A stretch of 8,393 nucleotides of DNA from G020353115 sp964481765. GTDB taxonomy: Bacteria; Bacteroidota; Bacteroidia; Bacteroidales; VadinHA17. Position numbers and translations under genes: made by a program. Position 1 is the first letter of the stretch; the number at the start of each line of letters is the position of its first letter. Positions 1 to 7,019 of the stretch are shown here, in pieces. Under the pieces are notes generated by a model. It was not told the origin of the DNA and did no database searches. It saw only the letters and a list, made by a program, of their open reading frames with translations. Where the stretch lies: positions 1 through 8,393 of the forward strand of contig CAYZVJ010000108.1 in the NCBI GenBank assembly GCA_964481765.1, in the 5' to 3' direction.

Positions 1-2186
1 GGTTTTACCGGATCTTCCTGGTCGAGCAGTGTATTGGTCCCTTCGTTGTAAACGATAAAGAAATCATTTCCTTCCCGTGGATTGTATCGCAGTCGAAAGT
101 TAGAAATAATGGTCTCGATCTCGCTGTTGTATTGAATGAAAGCGCTGGCAGAAAGTTTTGTGCTGAACATATAGAGCAATTTCAGTTGCCCGATGTGTCC
201 CAGGTAATCCTGGTTGCGTTTTTTGAAATTTAACCGGTTTATCTGGTACATCCCGCTAAGGGCGAGGCTGGAATTGATATTCCATGTCGGGGTCAAAGTA
301 AATGAAATCCGGGTTCCATCATAAAACTGACCCAGATCAAACTGCCCCAGTGTATAAAGACTTCGGGACATGGGGGTCATAAGAAATCCCATGGCTGAAA
401 AATATTCGTATTTTCCTACCGGGATATTAGCTTCTTCAGAAAACTCAAACTCTTCATCCACATCCTCCAGGTTATAACTCAGTGAGAGGCGTCCCTGCAT
501 CATGCTTTTTGTCGTGAAGTTCCAACCGGGCCCGTATCTTGCCGATTCGAGGGTTCCATCCTCCACCCGGTAAAAGTTCATTACACTGACATTGACATTG
601 TGGGAATATAACTTCGAGTGTTCATCCGGAAGCCAGCCATACTGAAGTTGAATGCGGTAGACGTAATAATCATCTCTCATCTCGAAGCCCATACCGGGAT
701 TGAATTCTTCTCCTGACCAGGAAAATGCAGCATCGTAACCGATTCCTTTCTGTGAACGTCTTTGCCAGCTTAACCGTACTCTTGACGGTTTCATTGATGC
801 AATGGTGTTGGCGCTATCGGTTTCGAAGCTCTGTGCCCACTTGACATCCAGGTAATCGTCTCCGAATAAACGAAAGATACCGTCCAGTCCGTAAGCAATA
901 TTGTACGCTCCATTCATACCCAATCGGGAGGTATACATTCCCCCGATATAACTGTAAGGATTGATCACCTGTCTTCTCAACCGGAGGACACCGAAATTTT
1001 CGGATGGTACCGTATCAAAAGGTGCTGTCTGCATATCAAGGAATCCGAGATCCCATTTACCTGCCCTGCCATAGACCCGCAGCCCACCATATATTCTAAC
1101 CGGAAGAAGCTCTTCATCTTCGTTTTCAAAGAGTCCGATCCTCCTGCTGTAGAAAAGATCATTTGAACCTCCGAAGCTGAAACTGAATGTGCTGGATCGT
1201 TCCTGGAAGAATAGTCTTTTCTCGGGGAAGAAGAGGGTAAACCGGGTCAGGTTAACCTGCTGATCATCCGCCTCGACCTGTGCAAAATCGGTATTTAATG
1301 TAAAGTCAAGTGTGAGGTTACCAGTGAGCCCGTATTTAATGTCCAAACCTGCTTCTATGCTGGGCTCACTCTCCTTGATGTATTTCGTTTCTTCATCGTT
1401 CAGGTCATTATTCATGGTATACCCCGCGAGGGCATAGGGAGCTATGTACAACGGTTTTTTTGATTCAATATCTTCAAAAAAAACCTTCTGGGTCTGGGAA
1501 GGTTTCATCATAGCAAAATCACCATACTTCGGATGGATTGCCGGGAATATGATCGTTTCGTTTTTATGAGGGATCCAACGCCAGACCGTTATTCCCATAA
1601 TGGTACTATCACCGTTATCCTGAAACCGGATGCTGGATATGGGTATGCGGATCTCTGCAAACCACCCCTCATGATTGACAACCGTTTCCACATCCCAGAA
1701 GGTGTTCCAGCTCTGGTTAAAGGGCATATGCTCTCTACGACCAACAGCATCGTTGAAAATAGTCATATCAGCCCGCAGCCCGGATGGGGTTGTTGAAAAT
1801 GCAATCGCGTTTTCGTTATCGTTGAAATTATCAATGATGATCCCAAAACCATCGCTATTCCCCCCAAACTCATCTCTCTTTTTGGTATTTTCCTGTATCT
1901 CTGAAGGGTTCTTGTCATACATTCTGCCGGAAAGTAGCAGGTATTGATCGTTATAACATAACCTGATCTCTGTCTTCTCAGTGGGTTCGTTGCCGTGAAT
2001 CGGTTGGAACATAACTACAGGAAAAGGATCCACCTCATCCCAGAATGTTTCATCCGGAATGCCGTCAAACACCAATTCTCCATCCGTTTTCGGGATGATG
2101 ATTTTCTCCTGTGCTGATACGGAATACCAGCAAAAGACAAGAAGAGAAAACGGAATGATAATGTATTTTTCGTATACCAATTTCAT
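1..2186 (-). CDS. DUF5916 family protein with N-terminal CBM9-like domain, secreted/outer membrane (3' end outside window)
   Basis: The frame is open without a stop from the ATG at 2186-2184 to the window edge, giving 728 codons. Residues 1-25 look like a signal peptide: a charged start, a hydrophobic core (YIIIPFSLLVFCWY), then SVSA with likely cleavage before QEK. Residues about 33-215 resemble the carbohydrate-binding-like (CBM9-type) beta-sandwich that precedes DUF5916 (DGIPDETFWD; a WFAEIRIPISSIRF stretch near 175-188). The DUF5916 signature is at 299-330, with TDFAQVEADDQQVNLTRF followed by FFPEKRLFFQE. The rest alternates short polar and aromatic strands (for example YYVYRIQLQYGW), as in an outer-membrane beta-barrel. 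The NFRLRYNPREGNDFFIVYNEG-like stretch near the edge normally lies close to the C-terminus, so probably only a few tens of residues are missing. The family is common in Bacteroidota and its role is unclear. The gene is divergent from the operon and need not share its function. Confidence 0.92.
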   Translation of the reverse strand, partial: MKLVYEKYIIIPFSLLVFCWYSVSAQEKIIIPKTDGELVFDGIPDETFWDEVDPFPVVMFQPIHGNEPTEKTEIRLCYNDQYLLLSGRMYDKNPSEIQENTKKRDEFGGNSDGFGIIIDNFNDNENAIAFSTTPSGLRADMTIFNDAVGRREHMPFNQSWNTFWDVETVVNHEGWFAEIRIPISSIRFQDNGDSTIMGITVWRWIPHKNETIIFPAIHPKYGDFAMMKPSQTQKVFFEDIESKKPLYIAPYALAGYTMNNDLNDEETKYIKESEPSIEAGLDIKYGLTGNLTLDFTLNTDFAQVEADDQQVNLTRFTLFFPEKRLFFQERSSTFSFSFGGSNDLFYSRRIGLFENEDEELLPVRIYGGLRVYGRAGKWDLGFLDMQTAPFDTVPSENFGVLRLRRQVINPYSYIGGMYTSRLGMNGAYNIAYGLDGIFRLFGDDYLDVKWAQSFETDSANTIASMKPSRVRLSWQRRSQKGIGYDAAFSWSGEEFNPGMGFEMRDDYYVYRIQLQYGWLPDEHSKLYSHNVNVSVMNFYRVEDGTLESARYGPGWNFTTKSMMQGRLSLSYNLEDVDEEFEFSEEANIPVGKYEYFSAMGFLMTPMSRSLYTLGQFDLGQFYDGTRISFTLTPTWNINSSLALSGMYQINRLNFKKRNQDYLGHIGQLKLLYMFSTKLSASAFIQYNSEIETIISNFRLRYNPREGNDFFIVYNEGTNTLLDQEDPVK

Positions 2187-2201
2187 CCTGTTGTACAGGA
2201 T
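2185..2201 (-). promoter_or_regulatory. 7-bp hairpin covering the start codon of the DUF5916 gene
   Basis: ATCCTGT (2185-2191) and ACAGGAT (2195-2201) are exact reverse complements around a 3-base loop. Read on the minus strand, the 3' arm includes the A and T of the ATG start and the AGG just before it. The structure could therefore hide the translation start in the mRNA, or be a small DNA palindrome bound by a protein. The pairing is seen directly; the regulatory role is inferred. Confidence 0.4.
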
Positions 2202-2220
2202 ATTGTTCGATTTCTTATTA

Positions 2221-2249
2221 CAAAAATGCTAAGATAGAAATATTTTCAA
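2221..2249 (-). promoter_or_regulatory. Candidate Bacteroidota promoter for the DUF5916 gene
   Basis: On the minus strand, TTG (2249-2247) is followed 18 bases later by CATTTTTG (2228-2221). This matches TAnnTTTG at all fixed positions but the first two, counting loosely, and the spacing fits the 17-23 bases described for Flavobacterium-type promoters. The implied transcript start, about 7 bases further on, would give a leader of roughly 28 bases. The match to the first bases of the -7 box is weak. Confidence 0.3.
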
Positions 2250-2311
2250 CCTCTCTGGTCTGAGTGGTATAAATCATAACCATGACTGATTGAATTTATT
2301 TCACGATGATC

Positions 2312-2345
2312 TTTGGTTATATTCGAGGAAATAGCTGTAAATTTG
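2312..2345 (+). promoter_or_regulatory. Candidate promoter of the four-gene operon
   Basis: TTTG at 2312-2315 and TAAATTTG at 2338-2345 match the Bacteroidota -33 (TTTG/TTG) and -7 (TAnnTTTG) elements. The spacing is 22 bases, at the long end of the accepted range. The -7 box is a perfect consensus match. Transcription would begin near 2352, giving a leader of about 75 bases. That leader contains an AGGAGGAG tract (2369-2376), which lies too far from the first ATG to serve it as a ribosome binding site. Confidence 0.55.
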
Positions 2346-2411
2346 CACATCCTTTTCAATCGGTTCTTAGGAGGAGTACGGTTTAACCAAAAGGATATAC
2401 AAACGCTTTTC

Positions 2412-2429
2412 ATGATACATGCTAAATGA
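2412..2429 (+). promoter_or_regulatory. Possible 5-codon leader ORF coupled to the first operon gene
   Basis: An ATG at 2412 opens a frame reading M-I-H-A-K. Its TGA stop (2427-2429) overlaps the operon's first start codon in the form ATGA. Overlaps of this kind allow translational coupling. The ORF is so short that chance is a real explanation, and no good ribosome binding site precedes it apart from an AAAGG at about 2390-2394. Confidence 0.2.
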
Positions 2430-3529
2430 ACGAACTTACATCAGGCTCACATGGAAGCGACACATCGTTCGCCCTGATCGATGGTGTTGCCCCGGCTGAT
2501 CTGAATATTTCCCGAGAAACTGAGGAGCTCAGGAAAATTGTCGGGGATGAGAAGAACTCACAGTTAGAGCGTCTGGAAGCCTATGAAGATATCATGAATA
2601 TTGAAGTGGGAGACACTTCACTCACCAGAGCCAGGAATCTTGAACGTGAAGCAGGTTTACGGCAGATCTACCTGAAGTTTGAAGGAGGGAATCCAACGGG
2701 GACTCAGAAGGACCGGATAGCCTTTGCTCAATGCCTGGATGCGTTACGGAGGGGATACGACACCATCACTGTAGCAACCTGTGGGAACTATGGCGTAGCT
2801 ATTGCTTTGGCAGCGTACCTGGCAAATTTACGATGTGTTGTGTATATACCCGAAAACTACCATACACGACGAATCACCGAAATGGTCAAACTTGGAGCGG
2901 AGATCAGGCGACCCCCGGGGGATTATGAAAATGCAGTATCTGTCTCCATTAATATTGCAATCGAGAAGGAATATTATGATGCCAATCCGGGTGGTGCAAA
3001 CAAACATCTTCAGTTTATCGCCTATGCTGAAATTGCCAATGAGATCTATGATACTATTCGTGATGCGCCGAAGGTTATATCCGTTCCTGTATCCAACGGG
3101 ACTTTGCTTGCCGGGATATACCGGGGATTCACCACACTGTACAAGAGGGGAAAAACCTCACGTATTCCCAAAATGGTTGCCGGATCAGCATTCAAGAAAA
3201 ATCCCATCATTCTCTCCTATAAGCGAAACCTGGCAAGTTGTGAAGACATCAAACCGGAGGCCATAAAAGAGACCCTGGTCAATGAGCCGCTGATCAACTG
3301 GCATTCCCTGGATGGGGATGAAGCACTGATAGCCATCCGTGAGTCCGGGGGTTGGGCAGATGATATCAGTGATTCAAAACTGCTGAGTTACGCTAAATCC
3401 CTCCGCGATAAGGAAGGATTAAACGTTTTACCTGCATCGACAGCAGGCTTAATTGCTTTTTTGCAGGAACATTATAGTGAACCCATGGAGGGAGACCGAT
3501 ATGTCTCTATTTTAACGGGAAGGAAATAA
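2426..3529 (+). CDS. Threonine-synthase-like PLP-dependent enzyme (fold type II)
   Basis: This 367-residue protein has the fold-type-II PLP layout. An N-terminal stretch of about 60 residues precedes GDTSLTRARNLE (62-73). EGGNPTGTQKDR (86-97) carries the probable PLP lysine K95. TCGNYG (118-123) is the substrate-carboxylate loop. PVSNGTLLAG (221-230) is the phosphate-binding loop, close to the PVGN-G form of threonine synthases, and LPASTAGL (335-342) resembles their PAS-AG segment. The usual SFKDR is TQKDR here, so the active-site pocket probably differs from true ThrC. No homoserine or threonine pathway gene is adjacent. The start is fixed by a TAA directly upstream (2423-2425). It is the first gene of the operon, 8 bases before the DUF1611 gene. 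It could be a beta/gamma-replacement enzyme, a dehydratase or a racemase acting on an unusual amino acid. The fold is sure; the reaction is not. Confidence 0.88.
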   Translation: MNELTSGSHGSDTSFALIDGVAPADLNISRETEELRKIVGDEKNSQLERLEAYEDIMNIEVGDTSLTRARNLEREAGLRQIYLKFEGGNPTGTQKDRIAFAQCLDALRRGYDTITVATCGNYGVAIALAAYLANLRCVVYIPENYHTRRITEMVKLGAEIRRPPGDYENAVSVSINIAIEKEYYDANPGGANKHLQFIAYAEIANEIYDTIRDAPKVISVPVSNGTLLAGIYRGFTTLYKRGKTSRIPKMVAGSAFKKNPIILSYKRNLASCEDIKPEAIKETLVNEPLINWHSLDGDEALIAIRESGGWADDISDSKLLSYAKSLRDKEGLNVLPASTAGLIAFLQEHYSEPMEGDRYVSILTGRK

Positions 3530-3537
3530 ACGACTAA

Positions 3538-4635
3538 ATGAATCAAACAATGGAAGGAAATGCAATTGTGTATTGTGAGGGTGCTTTTAACACCACCAAC
3601 GGAAAAACAGCACACGGTCTTGTACGATTTACAGAAAGATACAGGGTAATTGCTGTCATTGATTCACAATATGCCGGGAGGGATGCCCTGGAAGTCCTGG
3701 ATGGAAAATTCGGGGGAGTCCCTGTGGTATCATCACTGGTTGAAGCGATTGAGGTTGGAAAAGGGAAAGGAGCCTATCCAACTCATCTGGTCATCGGGAT
3801 TGCCCCCGATGGCGGCAAACTTCAGGGTAATACCTGGAAAGATGTCAAATATGCACTGGAACATAAGCTCAATATTGTATCCGGTTTGCACGATTTTATT
3901 TCTGATGAAGAGTTGTTCAGGGATATTGCCAGGGAGAACGAGTTGACCATACGGGATGTCCGTAAACCCCCGATGAGGAAATACCTGCACTTTTTTTCGG
4001 GGAAGATTGAGAAAGTGGATTGCCTGAAACTGGCTATACTGGGAACTGATTCTGCCGTTGGCAAGCGAACAACTGCCTGGAGAATAGTTCACGGATTGCG
4101 GAAAAACGGGTATAAGACAGAACTGATCGGAACGGGTCAAACTTCCTGGATGCAGGGAGCACGCTATTCCGTAATTGTGGATTCCCTGGTAAATGATTTT
4201 GTTTCGGGTGAGATTGAACATGCGATTTATTCGGCATGGGTCGATGAGAAGCCCAATGTGATCATCATCGAAGGGCAGGGAAGCCTGATGAACCCGGCAT
4301 ACCCGGGCGGATATGAGATCCTTGCTGCCGGGCGTCCCGATTTCGTGATCTTACAGCATGCTCCAAAACGACTTGAATACGATGGTTTCCCCGGGTATAC
4401 AATCCATCCGCTGGAACAGCAGATAGAAGCCATTGAACTCATTTCAGGTAAGAAAGTATTAGCCATTACCATCAATCATGAAAAGATGGAGATGGAAGAG
4501 GTACCTGCCATTTGTTCATCCATTTTTAAAACGACCGGTTTGCCTGCCTTTGATGTCTTACTGAACGGTGCGGATGAACTCGTTCAAATGCTTAAACCAC
4601 ATATTAAGCAGATGACCATTCCTCTCGTTAGTTGA
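3538..4635 (+). CDS. DUF1611 P-loop protein, DgcN-like (possible D-amino acid N-acetyltransferase)
   Basis: The 365 residues show the two-domain DUF1611 plan. A Rossmann-like N-terminal domain (about 8-155, with VIAVIDSQYAGRDALEVL) is followed by a P-loop domain. The P-loop domain has Walker A GTDSAVGKRTT at 169-179, GTGQTSWMQG (198-207), DFVSGEIEHA (220-229), a Walker-B-like strand NVIIIEGQGSL (240-250) and NPAYPGG (252-258), all hallmarks of the family. Family knowledge: the characterised member DgcN acetylates D-glutamate, and its partner DgcA, an enolase-superfamily protein, then racemises N-acetyl-glutamate. A DgcA-type gene is the fourth gene here, which supports a related acylation-epimerisation sequence, but the substrate is not proven. 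It lies 8 bases after the PLP gene, has no clear Shine-Dalgarno site, and its TGA is 5 bases before the next ATG. No signal peptide is visible, so it should be cytoplasmic. Confidence 0.88.
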   Translation: MNQTMEGNAIVYCEGAFNTTNGKTAHGLVRFTERYRVIAVIDSQYAGRDALEVLDGKFGGVPVVSSLVEAIEVGKGKGAYPTHLVIGIAPDGGKLQGNTWKDVKYALEHKLNIVSGLHDFISDEELFRDIARENELTIRDVRKPPMRKYLHFFSGKIEKVDCLKLAILGTDSAVGKRTTAWRIVHGLRKNGYKTELIGTGQTSWMQGARYSVIVDSLVNDFVSGEIEHAIYSAWVDEKPNVIIIEGQGSLMNPAYPGGYEILAAGRPDFVILQHAPKRLEYDGFPGYTIHPLEQQIEAIELISGKKVLAITINHEKMEMEEVPAICSSIFKTTGLPAFDVLLNGADELVQMLKPHIKQMTIPLVS

Positions 4636-4640
4636 TTGCC

Positions 4641-7010
4641 ATGAAGGAAGATAAAATACCGGGAACAAACCAGGCGGAACGGAATCCGTTGGATAACCTT
4701 GTGGTAATCGATGAGATGACAGTCGGACCAGTAACAATCCGTGATAATAAAATTTCTTCACCCTACCGGATACAAATCGGTAAAAAGGAAGAATCAATGG
4801 AATTGGTCTACTCGTATGAAGAGCCGGTATTCAATCCCGATGATGGCAGTAGCCCTAACCTGGCGAGCATGATCACGGCACAGGTAGCGCTCAATTATGG
4901 GCTTTTTTGCCGTAAAATCATATTCGATGGGGTATTTGACAATACCGATAAGCAATTCATCCGGGATATGATGGAAAATACCTCGCGAGAGATCTATGTA
5001 AATAAGTTCCTGGAACCAAATCCTTTTTTAACAGGAGCAGCCTGCAACATAAATGTTATTAAGCTCAGAAAATACACAGTGGCAAAAATAGAGTTCATCA
5101 ACACAAGCTATCCGGATTCCGACATTCATTGGGATGCATGGAGTGTAGACCGGAACCGGCATGTCATACTGAGCAGCGGGGGGAAGGATAGTTTATTAAC
5201 GTATGGAATCCTTAAAGAGATTGCAAAGGAGACCCACCCTGTTTTTATCAATGAATCGGGAAGGCACTGGTTCACATCCCTGAATGCCTATCGCCATTTA
5301 AAAAAAACGGAACCGAATACAGCACGGGTATGGAGTAACTGCGACCGGGTATATAACTGGATGCTTCGGCACTTTCCATTCATAAGGAAAGATTTCAATG
5401 ATGTCCGGGCGGATGATTATCCGATCCGGTTATGGACAGTGGCTGTATTTATTTTCGGGGCAATCCCGTTAGCACGGAAACGACAGGCAGGCAGGATCCT
5501 GATCGGCAACGAATACGACTGTACCCGCAGATCTTCCTTAAAGGGGATCACACACTATGATGGTTTGTATGACCAAAGCCGCTATTTTGATAATGCCCTG
5601 TCACGGTATTACATGAAAAAAGGTTGGCGATTGAGCCAGTTTTCTATTCTGCGCAGCCTTTCTGAAATACTGATATTAAAAATTCTTGTAAAACGTTATC
5701 CGGAACTTCAGGAGCAACAGGTCTCCTGTCATGCAAGCCATGAATCCGGGGGACGGATCTTCCCGTGCGGAAAATGTGAAAAATGCCGCAGGATAGTCGG
5801 TATGCTCAAAGCCCTCGGTGAAGATCCGTCAAGATGCGGTTATACAAAGGAGCAGATCGATCAATGTATCCAGGCATTGAATTCCCGTAAGGTGAAACAG
5901 ATCGGTACCGATGCTGCTCATCTGTATCACATGTTGCTTGAGCAAAGGATTATCGACTTGAATGAATATACGAAAGGCCTTGCCAGGGCTTATCCGCAGA
6001 TCCTGAAATTGAGGTATGACCACGAGCGATCCAGGACCAGGGATATCCCGGAAGATCTGAGACACCCTGTTATCTCGTTGTTGCTCAACGATGCTGATGG
6101 TGCAGTAAAATACACCAACCGAAAATGGGAAGATTACAATGTCCTGACCTCAGAGGAAATGAAAACATTGTATCCGTTTGAAATGGATGCTCAACCGGTT
6201 GAAAATATGAAATCAAATCAGCAAACAGACAGGAGTTATTTGTGGGCCGAGCTTACCTGGCCTGAGATCAGTGAACGTTTGAATGAGATTGACCTGGCTA
6301 TTTTACCCTGTGGTTCCATCGAACAGCATGGTCCTCACCTTCCGGTGGACACCGACTCTTTTGATGCGGAATACCTTGCCAAAAGGGTAGCAGAAGCCTG
6401 TAGCCATCCCAAACCCTTTGTACTTCCTCCCATCTATTACGGTGTGTCCTACCACCACGAAGATTTCAAGGGAACAGTCAGTATCAGCAATAATGCATTG
6501 TCCCACCTGGTGTATGATATAGGTATGAACCTTGCCAGGCAGGGGATAAAAAAGCTGATACTGGTAAATGGTCACGGTGATAATGCACCCACATTAAATC
6601 ATGCTGCACAAATGATCAACCGTGACGCTGGTATTTTCGTGGCTGTGGATACAGGAGAGACAAGTGATGAAGATATCCTTCAATTGACTCAGACAAAAAA
6701 CGATATTCACGCAGGAGAAATTGAAACGAGTACATCACTGGCAACCCGTCCCCACCTGGTAAAAATGGACAGGGCAAGGGATATGACCCTCAAATTTGGA
6801 AGCAGTTACCTGGATTTTTCTTCTAACCGAAGGATACCCTGGTATGTAAGGACAAAAAAAATCACGGAGAACGGTGTAATGGGGAATCCGATGAAAGCAT
6901 CGGAGGCAAAAGGCAAGAAGATATGGGAGATCATGGTAGCGCATCTGGTGACCCTGATAGAAGAATTGAAAAACACTCCGCTGGAGAACCTTTACCAGAA
7001 AAAATATTGA
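4641..7010 (+). CDS. Fusion of MurL-like PP-loop ATPase and creatininase-family amidohydrolase
   Basis: This is a 789-residue fusion (numbered from ATG 4641). Residues 1-170 form an uncharacterised N-terminal domain. HVILSSGGKDSLLTYG (174-189) holds the PP-loop SGGKDS (179-184), which binds ATP and releases AMP and pyrophosphate. C363, C376, C379 and C382 (the last three as CGKCEKC) form a probable zinc site, as in QueC and MurL. ILIGNEYDCTRR, then GLYDQSRYFDNAL, then FSILRSLSEILI resemble MurL, the ATP-dependent epimerase of UDP-MurNAc-L-Ala-L-Glu, more than QueC. Residues about 530-775 are a complete creatininase domain. Its metal ligands match creatininase: E561, H563 and D572 in EQHGPHLPVDTD, H645 and D647 in NGHGDN, plus HAGEIETS (690-697). 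This fold hydrolyses amides and formamides (creatininase, ArfB, MftE). A TTG at 4632 overlapping the upstream TGA would add three residues; I prefer the ATG. No frameshift or stop interrupts the linker, so the fusion looks genuine. Confidence 0.85.
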   Translation: MKEDKIPGTNQAERNPLDNLVVIDEMTVGPVTIRDNKISSPYRIQIGKKEESMELVYSYEEPVFNPDDGSSPNLASMITAQVALNYGLFCRKIIFDGVFDNTDKQFIRDMMENTSREIYVNKFLEPNPFLTGAACNINVIKLRKYTVAKIEFINTSYPDSDIHWDAWSVDRNRHVILSSGGKDSLLTYGILKEIAKETHPVFINESGRHWFTSLNAYRHLKKTEPNTARVWSNCDRVYNWMLRHFPFIRKDFNDVRADDYPIRLWTVAVFIFGAIPLARKRQAGRILIGNEYDCTRRSSLKGITHYDGLYDQSRYFDNALSRYYMKKGWRLSQFSILRSLSEILILKILVKRYPELQEQQVSCHASHESGGRIFPCGKCEKCRRIVGMLKALGEDPSRCGYTKEQIDQCIQALNSRKVKQIGTDAAHLYHMLLEQRIIDLNEYTKGLARAYPQILKLRYDHERSRTRDIPEDLRHPVISLLLNDADGAVKYTNRKWEDYNVLTSEEMKTLYPFEMDAQPVENMKSNQQTDRSYLWAELTWPEISERLNEIDLAILPCGSIEQHGPHLPVDTDSFDAEYLAKRVAEACSHPKPFVLPPIYYGVSYHHEDFKGTVSISNNALSHLVYDIGMNLARQGIKKLILVNGHGDNAPTLNHAAQMINRDAGIFVAVDTGETSDEDILQLTQTKNDIHAGEIETSTSLATRPHLVKMDRARDMTLKFGSSYLDFSSNRRIPWYVRTKKITENGVMGNPMKASEAKGKKIWEIMVAHLVTLIEELKNTPLENLYQKKY

Positions 7011-7019
7011 TCAAAGCTT

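Noticed and set aside
2426..3529. True threonine synthase (thrC).
   Set aside because: The active-site lysine context and substrate loop depart from the family, and no threonine pathway gene is linked.
3733..4475. Several minus-strand open frames of 60-160 codons inside the DUF1611 gene and similar ones elsewhere in the operon.
   Set aside because: All lie opposite well-supported genes, show no family motifs, and reflect codon bias on the other strand.
4632..4640. TTG at 4632 as the start of the fusion gene, overlapping the DUF1611 stop.
   Set aside because: An in-frame ATG lies nine bases later, immediately after the stop codon, and fits better. The three extra residues carry no motif.
5160..5800. 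7-cyano-7-deazaguanine synthase (QueC).
   Set aside because: The PP-loop and the cysteine cluster are shared with QueC, but the protein is far longer, the segments between resemble MurL, and no other queuosine gene is nearby.
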